Assembly: GCF_000429005.1 (NCBI RefSeq)
Contig: NZ_KE386832.1
Coordinates: forward strand, 1,742 to 33,593
Direction of reading: 5' to 3'
Source of the DNA: Novosphingobium acidiphilum DSM 19966
GTDB lineage: Bacteria > Pseudomonadota > Alphaproteobacteria > Sphingomonadales > Sphingomonadaceae
Length of the DNA stretch: 31,852 bases
How positions within the stretch are numbered: the first letter of the stretch is position 1; each line of letters starts with the position of its first letter. The notes below the pieces were generated by a model. The model worked only from the letters and a program-made list of their open reading frames with translations, was not told the DNA's origin and made no database searches. The position numbers and the translations under genes were made by a program. Below, one piece after another: positions 1 to 8,599 of the stretch.

Positions 1-2427
1 CGAACCAACGGTGGTCGCACCGGTGTTGGGGGCGGCGGCAATCTGTTCAAGCTGCGCCACGGTGGCGGCGCCGGTCGCGGTGATCGATCCGACATGCGCC
101 AGAAAGCCCCGGCCCGAGGCGACGATCTGAGCGGCAATGTTTGCCGCGGTATCGGCCACACCACCGATCGTCACCGATCCGGTTGCACCGATCGCTTCGA
201 TCTTCAGGACATTGGCCACCGACGTGGCGCCGGTCGCGATGATATTGGCAGGCAGATCGGCGGTGCCGAAGCTGGCGGCCGCGATGTTGGCAGCGGTGTC
301 GCTGATGCTGTAGACCACGGGCGTCGACCCGCTGGACAGCACGGCAGCCTGCGTTGCGTTCGCTGCGGTGGTTGCAGTGATCGTGCCGCCCGGGACCAGA
401 TGCCCGGCCAATGCCGCAAGTTGCGCATTGGTGAGCGAGGCAAGATTTGCCGCCGTGTCGGAAATCGACGGGATCAAGGCCTGGGCATCAGCCGCGACAA
501 TGTCTTGTGCCTGCGCAACATTGGCAGCCCCGATCACGTTCAGCGCGCCAACCCCGGCCAGCGTCAGCCCGGCATGAATCTCGGCGTCCAGATGCGCCGC
601 AGTATCGGAAATCAGCGCAATCTGCGCGGTTGCTCCGGTGGCGAGCGCAGACTGGAGGGCCAGAGCCTGCTGCGCGGTCGCCTGACCTGACGCAACGACC
701 GTGGTCGCATCGGCCAGGTAATGCAGCGATGACTGCCCCAGCAAGTTCGTAATTGAATCAGACACCTGCGCGAATTGCAGGCCCACCGCAGTGCCGACCG
801 CGGCCTGCAGTGCGCTGGCCTGCATCGCCGTCGTGCTGCCGGCCACGACCACGCCGGTGGACGCCGCAAGATAGCCCAGCGAACCCTGCGCCTGCAGATT
901 GACCGCGGTGTCTGCAATCGAGAAGACCACCGGATGGGTCAGGGCCGCCAGGGCAGCGGCCTGCACCGCATTCGCCGGTGTCGTGGCGGTCACCAGACCC
1001 GTGACATGGGCGAGCTGGGCATTGTTGAGCGCGGACAGCAAACCGGACGTGTCGCTGAGCGAACCGAACGTGGTAACGCCGCTGTTGGTTGCGCCCAGAA
1101 TGGCAAGCAATTGCGTCGCATTGGCCGAAAACACGGTAATGTTGCTGGCATGCGAGAGAAAACTCAGCCCCGCAGACGCAATCTTTGCCGCAATGTTCGC
1201 GCCGGAATCCTGAACATTGTAGACGATCCCAAGGCCGGCCAGATTATACTGGACGGCCTGCGCCGCCGTAACGGTGTCTGCCGCGGGCGCCGCAGCAAGC
1301 AGCAGGAACGAACCCGTTCCGGCCGCCCCGGAAAAACCCGCCTCGTCAGAGGCCACCGCCGACACGGCAATCGGGCCATCACCCAGCGTCGCCAGATTGG
1401 CACTGGTCAGCGTTACAACTTGCGGCGCGCCGGTTCCGGTCAGCGTCATGACGACCGAGTTGGCACCATGCGTAAAGGTAACCGTAACCGTGCTGCCGGC
1501 CTGGGCGACCAGCGAATACACACCACTGGGTGCCGTTGCCTGCGCCGCATCCGCAAACTGCGCCAGACATGCCGCAGGCGTCAGGACAGGGGCCGGCGGC
1601 GCAAGCAGGGTAAACGAGGCGGTTGCCGCGCTGGAGGCCGTATCCCCGGCAGCAGTGGCCGTGGCCGACACCGCAATGGCGCCGTCACCAAGCACCTGGA
1701 GGTCGGCCACAGTCAGGGCAACCGCCTGCGCCGTGCCGTTTCCAGTCAAAGACTTGGTAACGGTATGCCCGCCATTGGTGAACGTAACCGTGACCGCAGC
1801 GCCATTCGCTGCCTGCACTGTGACGACACCAGTGGCTTCAATCGCGGTCGTCGCGCTCGCGCCGCCCGAGACGCCGGCACCCAGCGCCAGCACCGGGGTG
1901 GCAGTCGCGACGACGGTAGTGCCCCCCGAAGAGCCACCCGAACCGGAGCCACCCGAAGAACCATGACCCCCCGCCGCAGCGGCAATGCCGCCACCCACGG
2001 CACCAAGGCCCAACAGCACATACGCCGTTGTCCCGACGCCGCCACCCGAAGCAGGCGCTGCCGCGCCCGCACCGGCATCGGCCGTCAGCGCCGAAGTGCC
2101 GGCAGAAGCATCGCTGAACGCATCGAATGCAGGCAATGCCTGCCCAAGAGCAGCCAGGGAAACATCGCCCTGCGGCAACGACTGGCCCGAGTCACGCGCG
2201 CCTTCGATGAATTGTATGTCGACCAGGTGGCCGTCGGCAGTAAACTGCGCATGGATATCATCGCCAACACGAATGGCCTTATCCGGCGCGATTTCCTTGC
2301 CCGTGGCCTTATCAACCACACGAACATGGGAACCCTTGGGCAACTTTACAGCATTACCCCCGTCTTTCAGATCAATTTTCTTAATCTTCCGAGTAGAAAG
2401 ATTTTCAATCTGAAGAACAATACCCAT
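1..2427 (-). CDS. BapA-like giant repetitive surface adhesin, N-terminal part (C-terminus outside window)
   Basis: An uninterrupted minus-strand frame runs from ATG at 2427 to the window edge (809 codons, no stop). AAGGTG lies 7 bases before the ATG. Residues 1-76 resemble the BapA prefix-like N-terminal domain (starts MGIVLQIENLSTRKIKKIDL). Residues 77-132 are an Ala/Ser/Gly linker, 133-154 a glycine/alanine-rich hydrophobic stretch, and 155-171 an almost pure Gly/Ser linker. Two bacterial Ig-like domains follow, each with an 'L-GDGxIAVSA' strand, at about 172-285 and 286-385. From about residue 390 the protein is a chain of diverged repeats of roughly 50-65 residues with the core 'ISDTAANIAA' followed by 'ITATGATTVAQ'. 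In known BapA/LapA-type adhesins a C-terminal secretion signal directs type I export and the protein builds biofilm. No Sec signal peptide is seen, which agrees with that. Family assignment is confident; substrate and ligand are unknown. Confidence 0.85.
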   Translation of the reverse strand, partial: MGIVLQIENLSTRKIKKIDLKDGGNAVKLPKGSHVRVVDKATGKEIAPDKAIRVGDDIHAQFTADGHLVDIQFIEGARDSGQSLPQGDVSLAALGQALPAFDAFSDASAGTSALTADAGAGAAAPASGGGVGTTAYVLLGLGAVGGGIAAAAGGHGSSGGSGSGGSSGGTTVVATATPVLALGAGVSGGASATTAIEATGVVTVQAANGAAVTVTFTNGGHTVTKSLTGNGTAQAVALTVADLQVLGDGAIAVSATATAAGDTASSAATASFTLLAPPAPVLTPAACLAQFADAAQATAPSGVYSLVAQAGSTVTVTFTHGANSVVMTLTGTGAPQVVTLTSANLATLGDGPIAVSAVASDEAGFSGAAGTGSFLLLAAAPAADTVTAAQAVQYNLAGLGIVYNVQDSGANIAAKIASAGLSFLSHASNITVFSANATQLLAILGATNSGVTTFGSLSDTSGLLSALNNAQLAHVTGLVTATTPANAVQAAALAALTHPVVFSIADTAVNLQAQGSLGYLAASTGVVVAGSTTAMQASALQAAVGTAVGLQFAQVSDSITNLLGQSSLHYLADATTVVASGQATAQQALALQSALATGATAQIALISDTAAHLDAEIHAGLTLAGVGALNVIGAANVAQAQDIVAADAQALIPSISDTAANLASLTNAQLAALAGHLVPGGTITATTAANATQAAVLSSGSTPVVYSISDTAANIAAASFGTADLPANIIATGATSVANVLKIEAIGATGSVTIGGVADTAANIAAQIVASGRGFLAHVGSITATGAATVAQLEQIAAAPNTGATTVGS

Positions 2428-2460
2428 GTAAAAACACCTTGATTGAAAATTTGGAAGCCT

Positions 2461-2505
2461 GAAAACGATATTCTTAAGAATGACTCACTTGAAAATATCG
2501 TTTTC
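2461..2505. repeat. 12-bp perfect inverted repeat in the adhesin leader
   Basis: GAAAACGATATT at 2461-2472 is repeated as its exact reverse complement at 2494-2505, separated by 21 bases. It lies 34-78 bases upstream of the adhesin start codon, so it would be in the 5' untranslated RNA or at the promoter. It could form an mRNA stem-loop or be a pair of operator half-sites; the sequence does not decide which. Confidence 0.7.
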
Positions 2506-2517
2506 CACTAAATCTTC

Positions 2518-2533
2518 TGATTATCGATAATCA
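2518..2533. promoter_or_regulatory. 16-bp perfect palindrome, candidate operator of the adhesin gene
   Basis: TGATTATCGATAATCA is a perfect 16-base palindrome about 91-106 bases upstream of the adhesin start. A further small inverted repeat, ACGAT-N6-ATCGT, follows at 2534-2549. A gap-free palindrome of this size is a typical dimeric repressor or activator site. The regulator is unknown. Confidence 0.5.
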
Positions 2534-2682
2534 ACGATGAAAAAATCGTACAAATCTATCGACCATCAAAAGATTTTCTTCATAAATACTAAAAAATACA
2601 ATACGTTATAATAAGACAAAAAAATTGCCGAGACTGCCTTTTAAATCGCTGAAACGGCCCGCAAGTGCAACTCAATAGAGTT

Positions 2683-2709
2683 ATGTAACATGCATATTTT
2701 ATGTTACAT
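2683..2709. promoter_or_regulatory. 9-bp inverted repeat (ATGTAACAT-N9-ATGTTACAT)
   Basis: ATGTAACAT at 2683-2691 is followed 9 bases later by its exact reverse complement at 2701-2709. It sits at the border of the AT-rich leader, about 260 bases upstream of the adhesin and 390 bases upstream of the propionyl-CoA synthase gene. It may be a regulator site for either gene. Confidence 0.4.
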
Positions 2710-3099
2710 GCGATCATCGGAAACGATTGTTTTAATGCCATTAAGTTCCACGGTCATTCGGCAAAGTATCGGAAATCCCGCATCCCAATCTGCGCCCCGC
2801 GGTGCCGGTTGGGCCACCGCCGCGACCGGCTACGGCCCAATTGGCAAAACCGGCAGAGGCAGGGGCTTCGCGCGTTCGTGCGCACGCTGCCGGGCCAGGC
2901 GCGCGCAACGCTCGGCGCGCTGATCGGTCACGCACCGCGCTTCGGCCACGAGCCCCACGGGATGACCTTTGTTCAATGATGACGGCCGGGGCACAACGAG
3001 CGACACCCCAAAGGCAAAGCCTGCCCCAAAGGGAAATGTTGCAAAGGCCGCACCGATCTGTCTCACTTCAAAAAAATGCGAGGGAGAGATGATTCGGTC

Positions 3100-6000
3100 A
3101 TGGCACCATCGCCCCTGCCTGCCGGAAATGCAGCGCGTTCGATCAATCCCGTCCAGACCCGAGACGACTGGAATGCGATGCGCAGCGCGGCGTTGGCCGA
3201 TCCCGGCGCATTTCACGGCGCTATTGCCGCGCAAACGATCCATTGGTTTGTCGATCACGTCGGCAGCGACGGGGCCTGGCTGTCGCGTGACCATCACGGG
3301 CACTGGGCGGGTTGGGACGCGGTCACAGGCGAAACTTTGACAGCCGATGTGGCGCCGGATTTTCAGCCCTGGACGCTGGCCTTTGATCCATCGCAGGCGC
3401 CGCACTGGCGCTGGTTCACCGGTGCAAGGACCAACGCGGCGTTCAACGAGGTCGATCGTCATGTTCTGGCCGGCCATGGTGCTGAACCGGCACTGATCTT
3501 TGAAGGTGACCGCTGGGATATGGCCGCCGATGGCGGTCGGGGTGCCCCTGTCGATTGTTTCACGGTTTCGCGCAAGCGGCTGCTGCTCGAAACCGCCAAG
3601 TGCGCGGTGGCGCTCGAAACGCTGGGGCTGAAAGCCGGCGACCGCATCGCGCTCAACATGCCAAGCATCGTGCCGCAGATCTACTGGACCGAGGCGGCAA
3701 AGCGGCTGGGGATCGTCTATACTGCGGTGTTTGGCGGGTTCAGCGACAAGACCTTGTCCGATCGCATTGCCGATGCCGGGGCCCGGGTGATCGTTACATC
3801 GGACGGCAGTTACCGAAACGCGCAAGTCGCGGCGTTCAAGACCGCCTATACCGACCCGGCGCTCGACAACTATGTCCCGGTGGCAACAGCACTGGCCGTG
3901 CTGGGGGCGACCGATCTCGGGCTGGCCCAGGCAGACGCCGCGGTCATCCATGCCACAGTCGCTGAAACCCTGGCGGGTGAAATCACCGTCGAACGATCCG
4001 ACGTCATGCGCGGGGTCGGCCGGGCGCTGATCGTGCTGGGCAAGGAAGGGCGGATCGGTTCCGGCGATGCCGCGCGTGTGCGGCTGGCCATCGCGGCAAG
4101 CCTGGTGGCCCTGCCACCGCGGGTCGATACGGTCATCGTGGTGCGCCACACCGCCCAGCCCGATATCGTGTGGCGCAGCGAACGCGATCGCTGGAGCCAC
4201 GATCTGACCGACGCGGCGCTTGATACCATCATGGCCAACGCGCGCGCCGCCGGTTTTGCGGTTGCCAGTGAGACCGATTTGCTCGCGCTGCCCGATGCCG
4301 ATTTCGTCAGGGCCATCTGGGCAACGTCGCGGCCGCGGCCGGTGGATGCCGATTTCCCGATGTTTTTCATCTATACCTCGGGATCGACCGGCAAACCCAA
4401 AGGCATCGTCCATGTCCACGGCGGCTATACCGCGGGCATTGCCCATACGATGGCGGTGGCGTTCGCTGCGCGCCCCGGCGACACCATCTATGTCGTGGCC
4501 GATCCCGGCTGGATCACCGGCCAAAGCTACCTGATTTCGGCGGCCCTGACGACGCGGGTGACGTCGGTCGTTTCCGAAGGGTCGCCCGTGTTTCCGCACG
4601 CCGGGCGCTTTGCCTCGATGATCGAACGCCACAAGGTCACCATCTTCAAGGCGGGGGTGACATTCCTCAAATCGGTGATGTCCGATCCGTCGAACCTTGC
4701 CGATGTGCAGCGCTACGACATGGCGTCATTGCGCGTGGCGACATTCTGCGCCGAGCCGACTTCGCCCTCGGTCCAGGCATTCGGCATGGCGCATGTGACG
4801 CCGCGCTACATCAACAGCTATTGGGCAACCGAGCATGGCGGCATCGCCTGGACCCATTTCCATGGCAACCGCGATTTTCCGCTGCGCGCCGATGCCCATG
4901 CCTACCCGCTGCCGTGGATTGTCGGCGATGTCTGGGTGGAGGATGGCGATGCGCCGCCCGGTGCGGTGCCGTTTGCGCGTGCCGGCGTTGGCGGGCTGCC
5001 GTGGCGCCGGACAGAGCCCGGCGAAAAGGGCGAAATCGTGATCACGGCGCCGTATCCTTATCTGGCGCGCACGATCTGGGGCGATGTCGACAATTTCCGC
5101 GTTGAAAACGGCAGCGTGATCGGACCCTGGCGCGGCGATGCTGCGCGCTGGGAAACGGGGTACTGGACCCGGTGGAAGGGGGCCTGGGCCTATACGCAGG
5201 GCGATTTCGCCATCCGCCATGACGATGGCTCGTTTTCGCTGCATGGCCGCAGCGACGATGTCATCAATGTCTCGGGCCACCGCATGGGCACCGAAGAGAT
5301 CGAAGGCGCGGTGCTGCGCGACAAGACGCTCGACCCGGATTCGCCCGTTGGCAATGTCCTGGTGGTGGGTGCACCGCACCGCGAAAAAGGGCTGACGCCG
5401 CTGGCCTTTGTCGTGCCGGTTGTCGGTCGCAAGCTTACCCACGAGGACCGGCGCAGACTGTTCGAACTGGTGCGCACCGAAAAGGGCGCCGTGGCCGTGC
5501 CCGCCGACTTTATCGAAGTGTCGCAGTTTCCGGAAACCCGCAGCGGCAAATACATGCGCCGCATGGTGCGCGCGCTGGTCGAAGGGGCCGATCCGGGGGA
5601 TATGACGACGCTGCGCAATCCCGAAAGCCTGACCGAACTCAAGACCGTGATCGACGACTGGCAGCGCAAGCAGCGCCTGTCAGAGGAACAATCGCTGTTC
5701 GAGCGATATCGTTATTTCCTGATCCAGTACAATGCGGTCGCACCCGGCAAACGCGTTGCCACGGTCACCGTCACCAACCCGCCGGTGAACGCGCTGAACG
5801 AGCGCGCGATCGATGAACTGGCGATCGTGGTCGATCATCTGGCGCGCAAGGACGACGTGGTGGCCGTCGTCTTCACCGGCGCAGGCACGTCGTCGTTCGT
5901 GGCCGGCGCCGATATTCGCCAGATGCTGGAAGACGTTCACACCCCCGAAGAAGCGATGGTGCTGCCCAACAATGCCCAACTCGCGTTTGCGCGGATCGAA

Positions 6001-8580
6001 GCAATGGGCAAACCGTGCATCGCGGCGGTTCAGGGGGTGGCGCTCGGCGGTGGCCTGGAATTTGCGCTTGCCTGCCATTATCGCATTGCGCAGGTTACCG
6101 CACGGTTTGGCCAACCCGAAATCCGCCTGCGCCTGCTGCCCGGCTATGGCGGGACACAGCGCCTGCCCCGTCTGCTGAACGATGCGCGCGGGGCCGAAGG
6201 GGTGCGCGATGCGCTGGACCTGATTCTGGGCGGCCGCACGATCGATGCGACCGCGGCGGCCGGCATCGGCCTGATCGACGAACTGGTCGAGGGGTCCCGC
6301 GATGCGTTGGCCGAGGCGCATGCGGCGGTGCGCAGCTTTGTCCGCCACGGCGCCGACAGTGTGCTGGGCCGCGCGTTTGCGGCCAGGCAGGCCACGACTG
6401 CGCGCTGGGCGCGCCCGGCTGCGGTCGATCTCGACAGCGTGCTGGCCGACGATTTCCTGCAGGCTATGCTGGCACAGCTCGATTGGGCGGGTCGCGGTGC
6501 TGCGGGCAGACGCGCGCTCGACGCGGTGCGTACCGGGCTTGAACAGGGCATGGCGGCGGGCCTTGCGCGCGAAGCCGCGTTATTTGCCGCAGCGGTGGTC
6601 GACCCCGAAGGTGGCAAAACCGGTATCCGGCAGTTCATCGACAAAACCAGTCCGCCATTGCCTGTGCGCCGCAATGGCGTGTGGCCGGACACCGACCATG
6701 CCGCCTGCGCTGCCGCGCTGCTGGCATCGGGCGATCTGTTGCCCGTCGGCGCGCCGTTCTATCCCGGGGTCAGCCCGATCCCGGCGTGGCAATACGCGTT
6801 CGGCATTGCCCGCGACCCTGCAACGGGCGCGCCGCGGTTCGGGCCGCCCGCCACGCATGAACGCGAATTGATCGTCACAGTGCCAGAGCCTGCGCCCAAC
6901 GAAGCATTGCTCTACATGCTGACCAGCGAGGTCAATTTCAACGACATCTGGGCGTTGACCGGAATTCCGGTTTCGCCGTTCGATGCGCATGACGAGGATG
7001 TGCAGATCACCGGTTCTGGCGGTATCGCGCTGGTTGCCGCGCTCGGCAGCGAAACCCGCGCCGAGGGGCGCGTCAAGGTCGGCGATCTGGTAACGGTCTA
7101 TTCGGGCACCAACGCGCTGCTGTCCCCGCAGGTCGGCAACGATCCGATGTTTGCCGGCTTTGCGATCCAGGGCTACGAAACACAAACCGGCAGCCACGCG
7201 CAGTTCCTGACCGTGCAGGCGCCGCAAATGCACCCGATCCCGCCAGACCTGACGCTGGAACAGGCGGGCAGCTATGTGTTGAACCTGGGCACGATTGCGC
7301 GCTGTTTGTTCACCACGCTGCAGATCGCCCCGGGGCGCACCTTGTTTGTCGAAGGTGCGGCGACCGGCACCGGGCTTGATGCCTTGCGCAGTGCAGTGCG
7401 CACCGGGCTGCAGGTAACCGGGCTGGTGTCGAGCAGCGAACGCGCCGCGTTCATCACCGGCCAGCAGGGCGCGATCGGCGCGATCAACCGCAAGGATCCG
7501 CGTTTTGCCGAACTTTATACCGTCGTGCCCGAGGATGCAGATGCCGCGCGCGCGTGGGAAGCGGCAGGGGCGCCGCTCTTGGCCGAATACCAGGCGCTGA
7601 ACGGCGGAAAAGGTGCCGACTATGTGGTCAGCCATGCCGGTGAAACCGCGTTTCCGCGCAGTTTCCAAATGCTGGCAAAGGATGGCACGCTGGCGTTTTA
7701 CGGCGCTTCTTCCGGCTATCATTTCAGCTTTATGGGCAAACCGGGTGCGACCTTACCCGAAGCGATGCTGCGCCGCGCGGTTTTGCGCGGCGGCGAAGCG
7801 GTGCTGATCTACTACGGCCCGGGCTCGCACGATCTGCTTGATGAAACCGGGCTGGAAATCATCGAAGCCGCACGGCGCTTCAACGCCCGCAGCGTCGTGG
7901 CAACCACCACCGATGGCCAGCGCGAATTCCTGCAATCGCTGGGGCTTGAGGACGCCATCGCCGGCATCGTCAGCCTGGAGGCGATCCGCCGCCGCGAAGG
8001 AACAAACTTTGTGTGGCCGGCGACGATGCCGCGGCTGCCCGATGCCAAAGCCGACATCGAGGCATTCAAGGCGGCCGTGCGCGATTATCAGGATCGCGTG
8101 ATGAAGCCGTTTGGATCGGCCGTGGGCCGGATCCTGCGTTCGGCCGACAATCCGCGTGGCAGCCCGGACCTCATTTTCGAACGCGCAGGCCAGGATACGC
8201 TGGGCGTGTCGACATCGCTGGTCAAACCGTTCACCGGGCGCGTGGTCTTTGCCGAAGACCTGTCGGGCCGGCGCTTTACTTTCTACGCACCGCAAGTGTG
8301 GACCCGGCAACGCAAGATCCTGATGCCGACCGCATCGATCCTCGGCACCCATTTGTGCAACGCCTACGAAGTCGCACGGATGAATGACATGATCGCCGCC
8401 GGTCTGCTTGAAGTGACCGAGCCGGTGGTCGTGCCGTGGGATGGTTTGCCGCAGGCGCATCAGGCCATGTGGGAAAACCGGCATTCGGGCGCAACGTATG
8501 TCGTCAATCACGCCTTGCCGGTGCTCGGCTTGCGCAGCCGTGACGCTCTACTCGAAGCATGGGTGACCCAACACGATTAA
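3100..8580 (+). CDS. pcs: Trifunctional propionyl-CoA synthase (acyl-CoA synthetase / enoyl-CoA hydratase / enoyl-CoA reductase)
   Basis: Converts 3-hydroxypropionate + ATP + CoA + NADPH to propionyl-CoA in the cytosol. The frame encodes 1826 residues, close to Chloroflexus propionyl-CoA synthase (about 1820). Domain 1 (about 30-860) is an AMP-forming acyl-CoA synthetase, with the P-loop from Tyr425 (YTSGSTGKPKG), YWATEHGG near 570, the hinge GRSDDVINVSGHRMGTEEIE near 720 and catalytic Lys817 (RSGKYMRR). Domain 2 (about 860-1200) is a crotonase; both catalytic glutamates, Glu987 (GGGLEFA) and Glu1007 (GQPEIRL), are present with the usual spacing of 20. Domain 3 (about 1210-1826) is an MDR-type enoyl-CoA reductase with dinucleotide fold EGAATGTG near 1418. 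An in-frame ATG exists at 3076, but AGGGAGAG at 3081-3088 sits 11 bases before the ATG at 3100, so 3100 is preferred. The malonyl-CoA reductase gene follows 19 bases downstream. Confidence 0.95.
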   Translation: MAPSPLPAGNAARSINPVQTRDDWNAMRSAALADPGAFHGAIAAQTIHWFVDHVGSDGAWLSRDHHGHWAGWDAVTGETLTADVAPDFQPWTLAFDPSQAPHWRWFTGARTNAAFNEVDRHVLAGHGAEPALIFEGDRWDMAADGGRGAPVDCFTVSRKRLLLETAKCAVALETLGLKAGDRIALNMPSIVPQIYWTEAAKRLGIVYTAVFGGFSDKTLSDRIADAGARVIVTSDGSYRNAQVAAFKTAYTDPALDNYVPVATALAVLGATDLGLAQADAAVIHATVAETLAGEITVERSDVMRGVGRALIVLGKEGRIGSGDAARVRLAIAASLVALPPRVDTVIVVRHTAQPDIVWRSERDRWSHDLTDAALDTIMANARAAGFAVASETDLLALPDADFVRAIWATSRPRPVDADFPMFFIYTSGSTGKPKGIVHVHGGYTAGIAHTMAVAFAARPGDTIYVVADPGWITGQSYLISAALTTRVTSVVSEGSPVFPHAGRFASMIERHKVTIFKAGVTFLKSVMSDPSNLADVQRYDMASLRVATFCAEPTSPSVQAFGMAHVTPRYINSYWATEHGGIAWTHFHGNRDFPLRADAHAYPLPWIVGDVWVEDGDAPPGAVPFARAGVGGLPWRRTEPGEKGEIVITAPYPYLARTIWGDVDNFRVENGSVIGPWRGDAARWETGYWTRWKGAWAYTQGDFAIRHDDGSFSLHGRSDDVINVSGHRMGTEEIEGAVLRDKTLDPDSPVGNVLVVGAPHREKGLTPLAFVVPVVGRKLTHEDRRRLFELVRTEKGAVAVPADFIEVSQFPETRSGKYMRRMVRALVEGADPGDMTTLRNPESLTELKTVIDDWQRKQRLSEEQSLFERYRYFLIQYNAVAPGKRVATVTVTNPPVNALNERAIDELAIVVDHLARKDDVVAVVFTGAGTSSFVAGADIRQMLEDVHTPEEAMVLPNNAQLAFARIEAMGKPCIAAVQGVALGGGLEFALACHYRIAQVTARFGQPEIRLRLLPGYGGTQRLPRLLNDARGAEGVRDALDLILGGRTIDATAAAGIGLIDELVEGSRDALAEAHAAVRSFVRHGADSVLGRAFAARQATTARWARPAAVDLDSVLADDFLQAMLAQLDWAGRGAAGRRALDAVRTGLEQGMAAGLAREAALFAAAVVDPEGGKTGIRQFIDKTSPPLPVRRNGVWPDTDHAACAAALLASGDLLPVGAPFYPGVSPIPAWQYAFGIARDPATGAPRFGPPATHERELIVTVPEPAPNEALLYMLTSEVNFNDIWALTGIPVSPFDAHDEDVQITGSGGIALVAALGSETRAEGRVKVGDLVTVYSGTNALLSPQVGNDPMFAGFAIQGYETQTGSHAQFLTVQAPQMHPIPPDLTLEQAGSYVLNLGTIARCLFTTLQIAPGRTLFVEGAATGTGLDALRSAVRTGLQVTGLVSSSERAAFITGQQGAIGAINRKDPRFAELYTVVPEDADAARAWEAAGAPLLAEYQALNGGKGADYVVSHAGETAFPRSFQMLAKDGTLAFYGASSGYHFSFMGKPGATLPEAMLRRAVLRGGEAVLIYYGPGSHDLLDETGLEIIEAARRFNARSVVATTTDGQREFLQSLGLEDAIAGIVSLEAIRRREGTNFVWPATMPRLPDAKADIEAFKAAVRDYQDRVMKPFGSAVGRILRSADNPRGSPDLIFERAGQDTLGVSTSLVKPFTGRVVFAEDLSGRRFTFYAPQVWTRQRKILMPTASILGTHLCNAYEVARMNDMIAAGLLEVTEPVVVPWDGLPQAHQAMWENRHSGATYVVNHALPVLGLRSRDALLEAWVTQHD

Positions 8581-8599
8581 CCGAAAAGGGCAGGACACG

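Larger units (their letters stand above)
2428..3099. other. Intergenic region: AT-rich adhesin leader plus GC-rich non-coding spacer
   Basis: About 670 bases lie between the divergent adhesin and propionyl-CoA synthase genes. Bases 2428-2735 are strikingly AT-rich against the GC-rich surroundings and carry several inverted repeats listed separately. This part must hold the adhesin promoter; T/A-rich hexamers are so frequent that I cannot assign -35/-10 boxes. Bases 2736-3075 return to high GC. Short frames exist on both strands here, but none has a convincing start signal or recognisable product. The promoter of the 3-hydroxypropionate operon should lie in this second part. Confidence 0.6.

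Noticed and set aside
775..2442. Long plus-strand open frame (about 555 codons) opposite the adhesin
   Set aside because: Its translation is Arg/Gly-rich with no domain pattern, whereas the minus-strand frame gives ordered domains and repeats and a good ribosome site. It is an antisense shadow of GC-rich DNA.
2690..2979. Small plus-strand frames between the adhesin and pcs
   Set aside because: No ribosome site, no conserved motif, and composition follows the abrupt AT-to-GC change rather than coding use.
2830..4632. Minus-strand open frame of about 600 codons overlapping pcs
   Set aside because: Mostly opposite the well-supported synthetase domain. Its last 50 codons in the intergenic part looked slightly protein-like, but there is no start signal or recognisable family.
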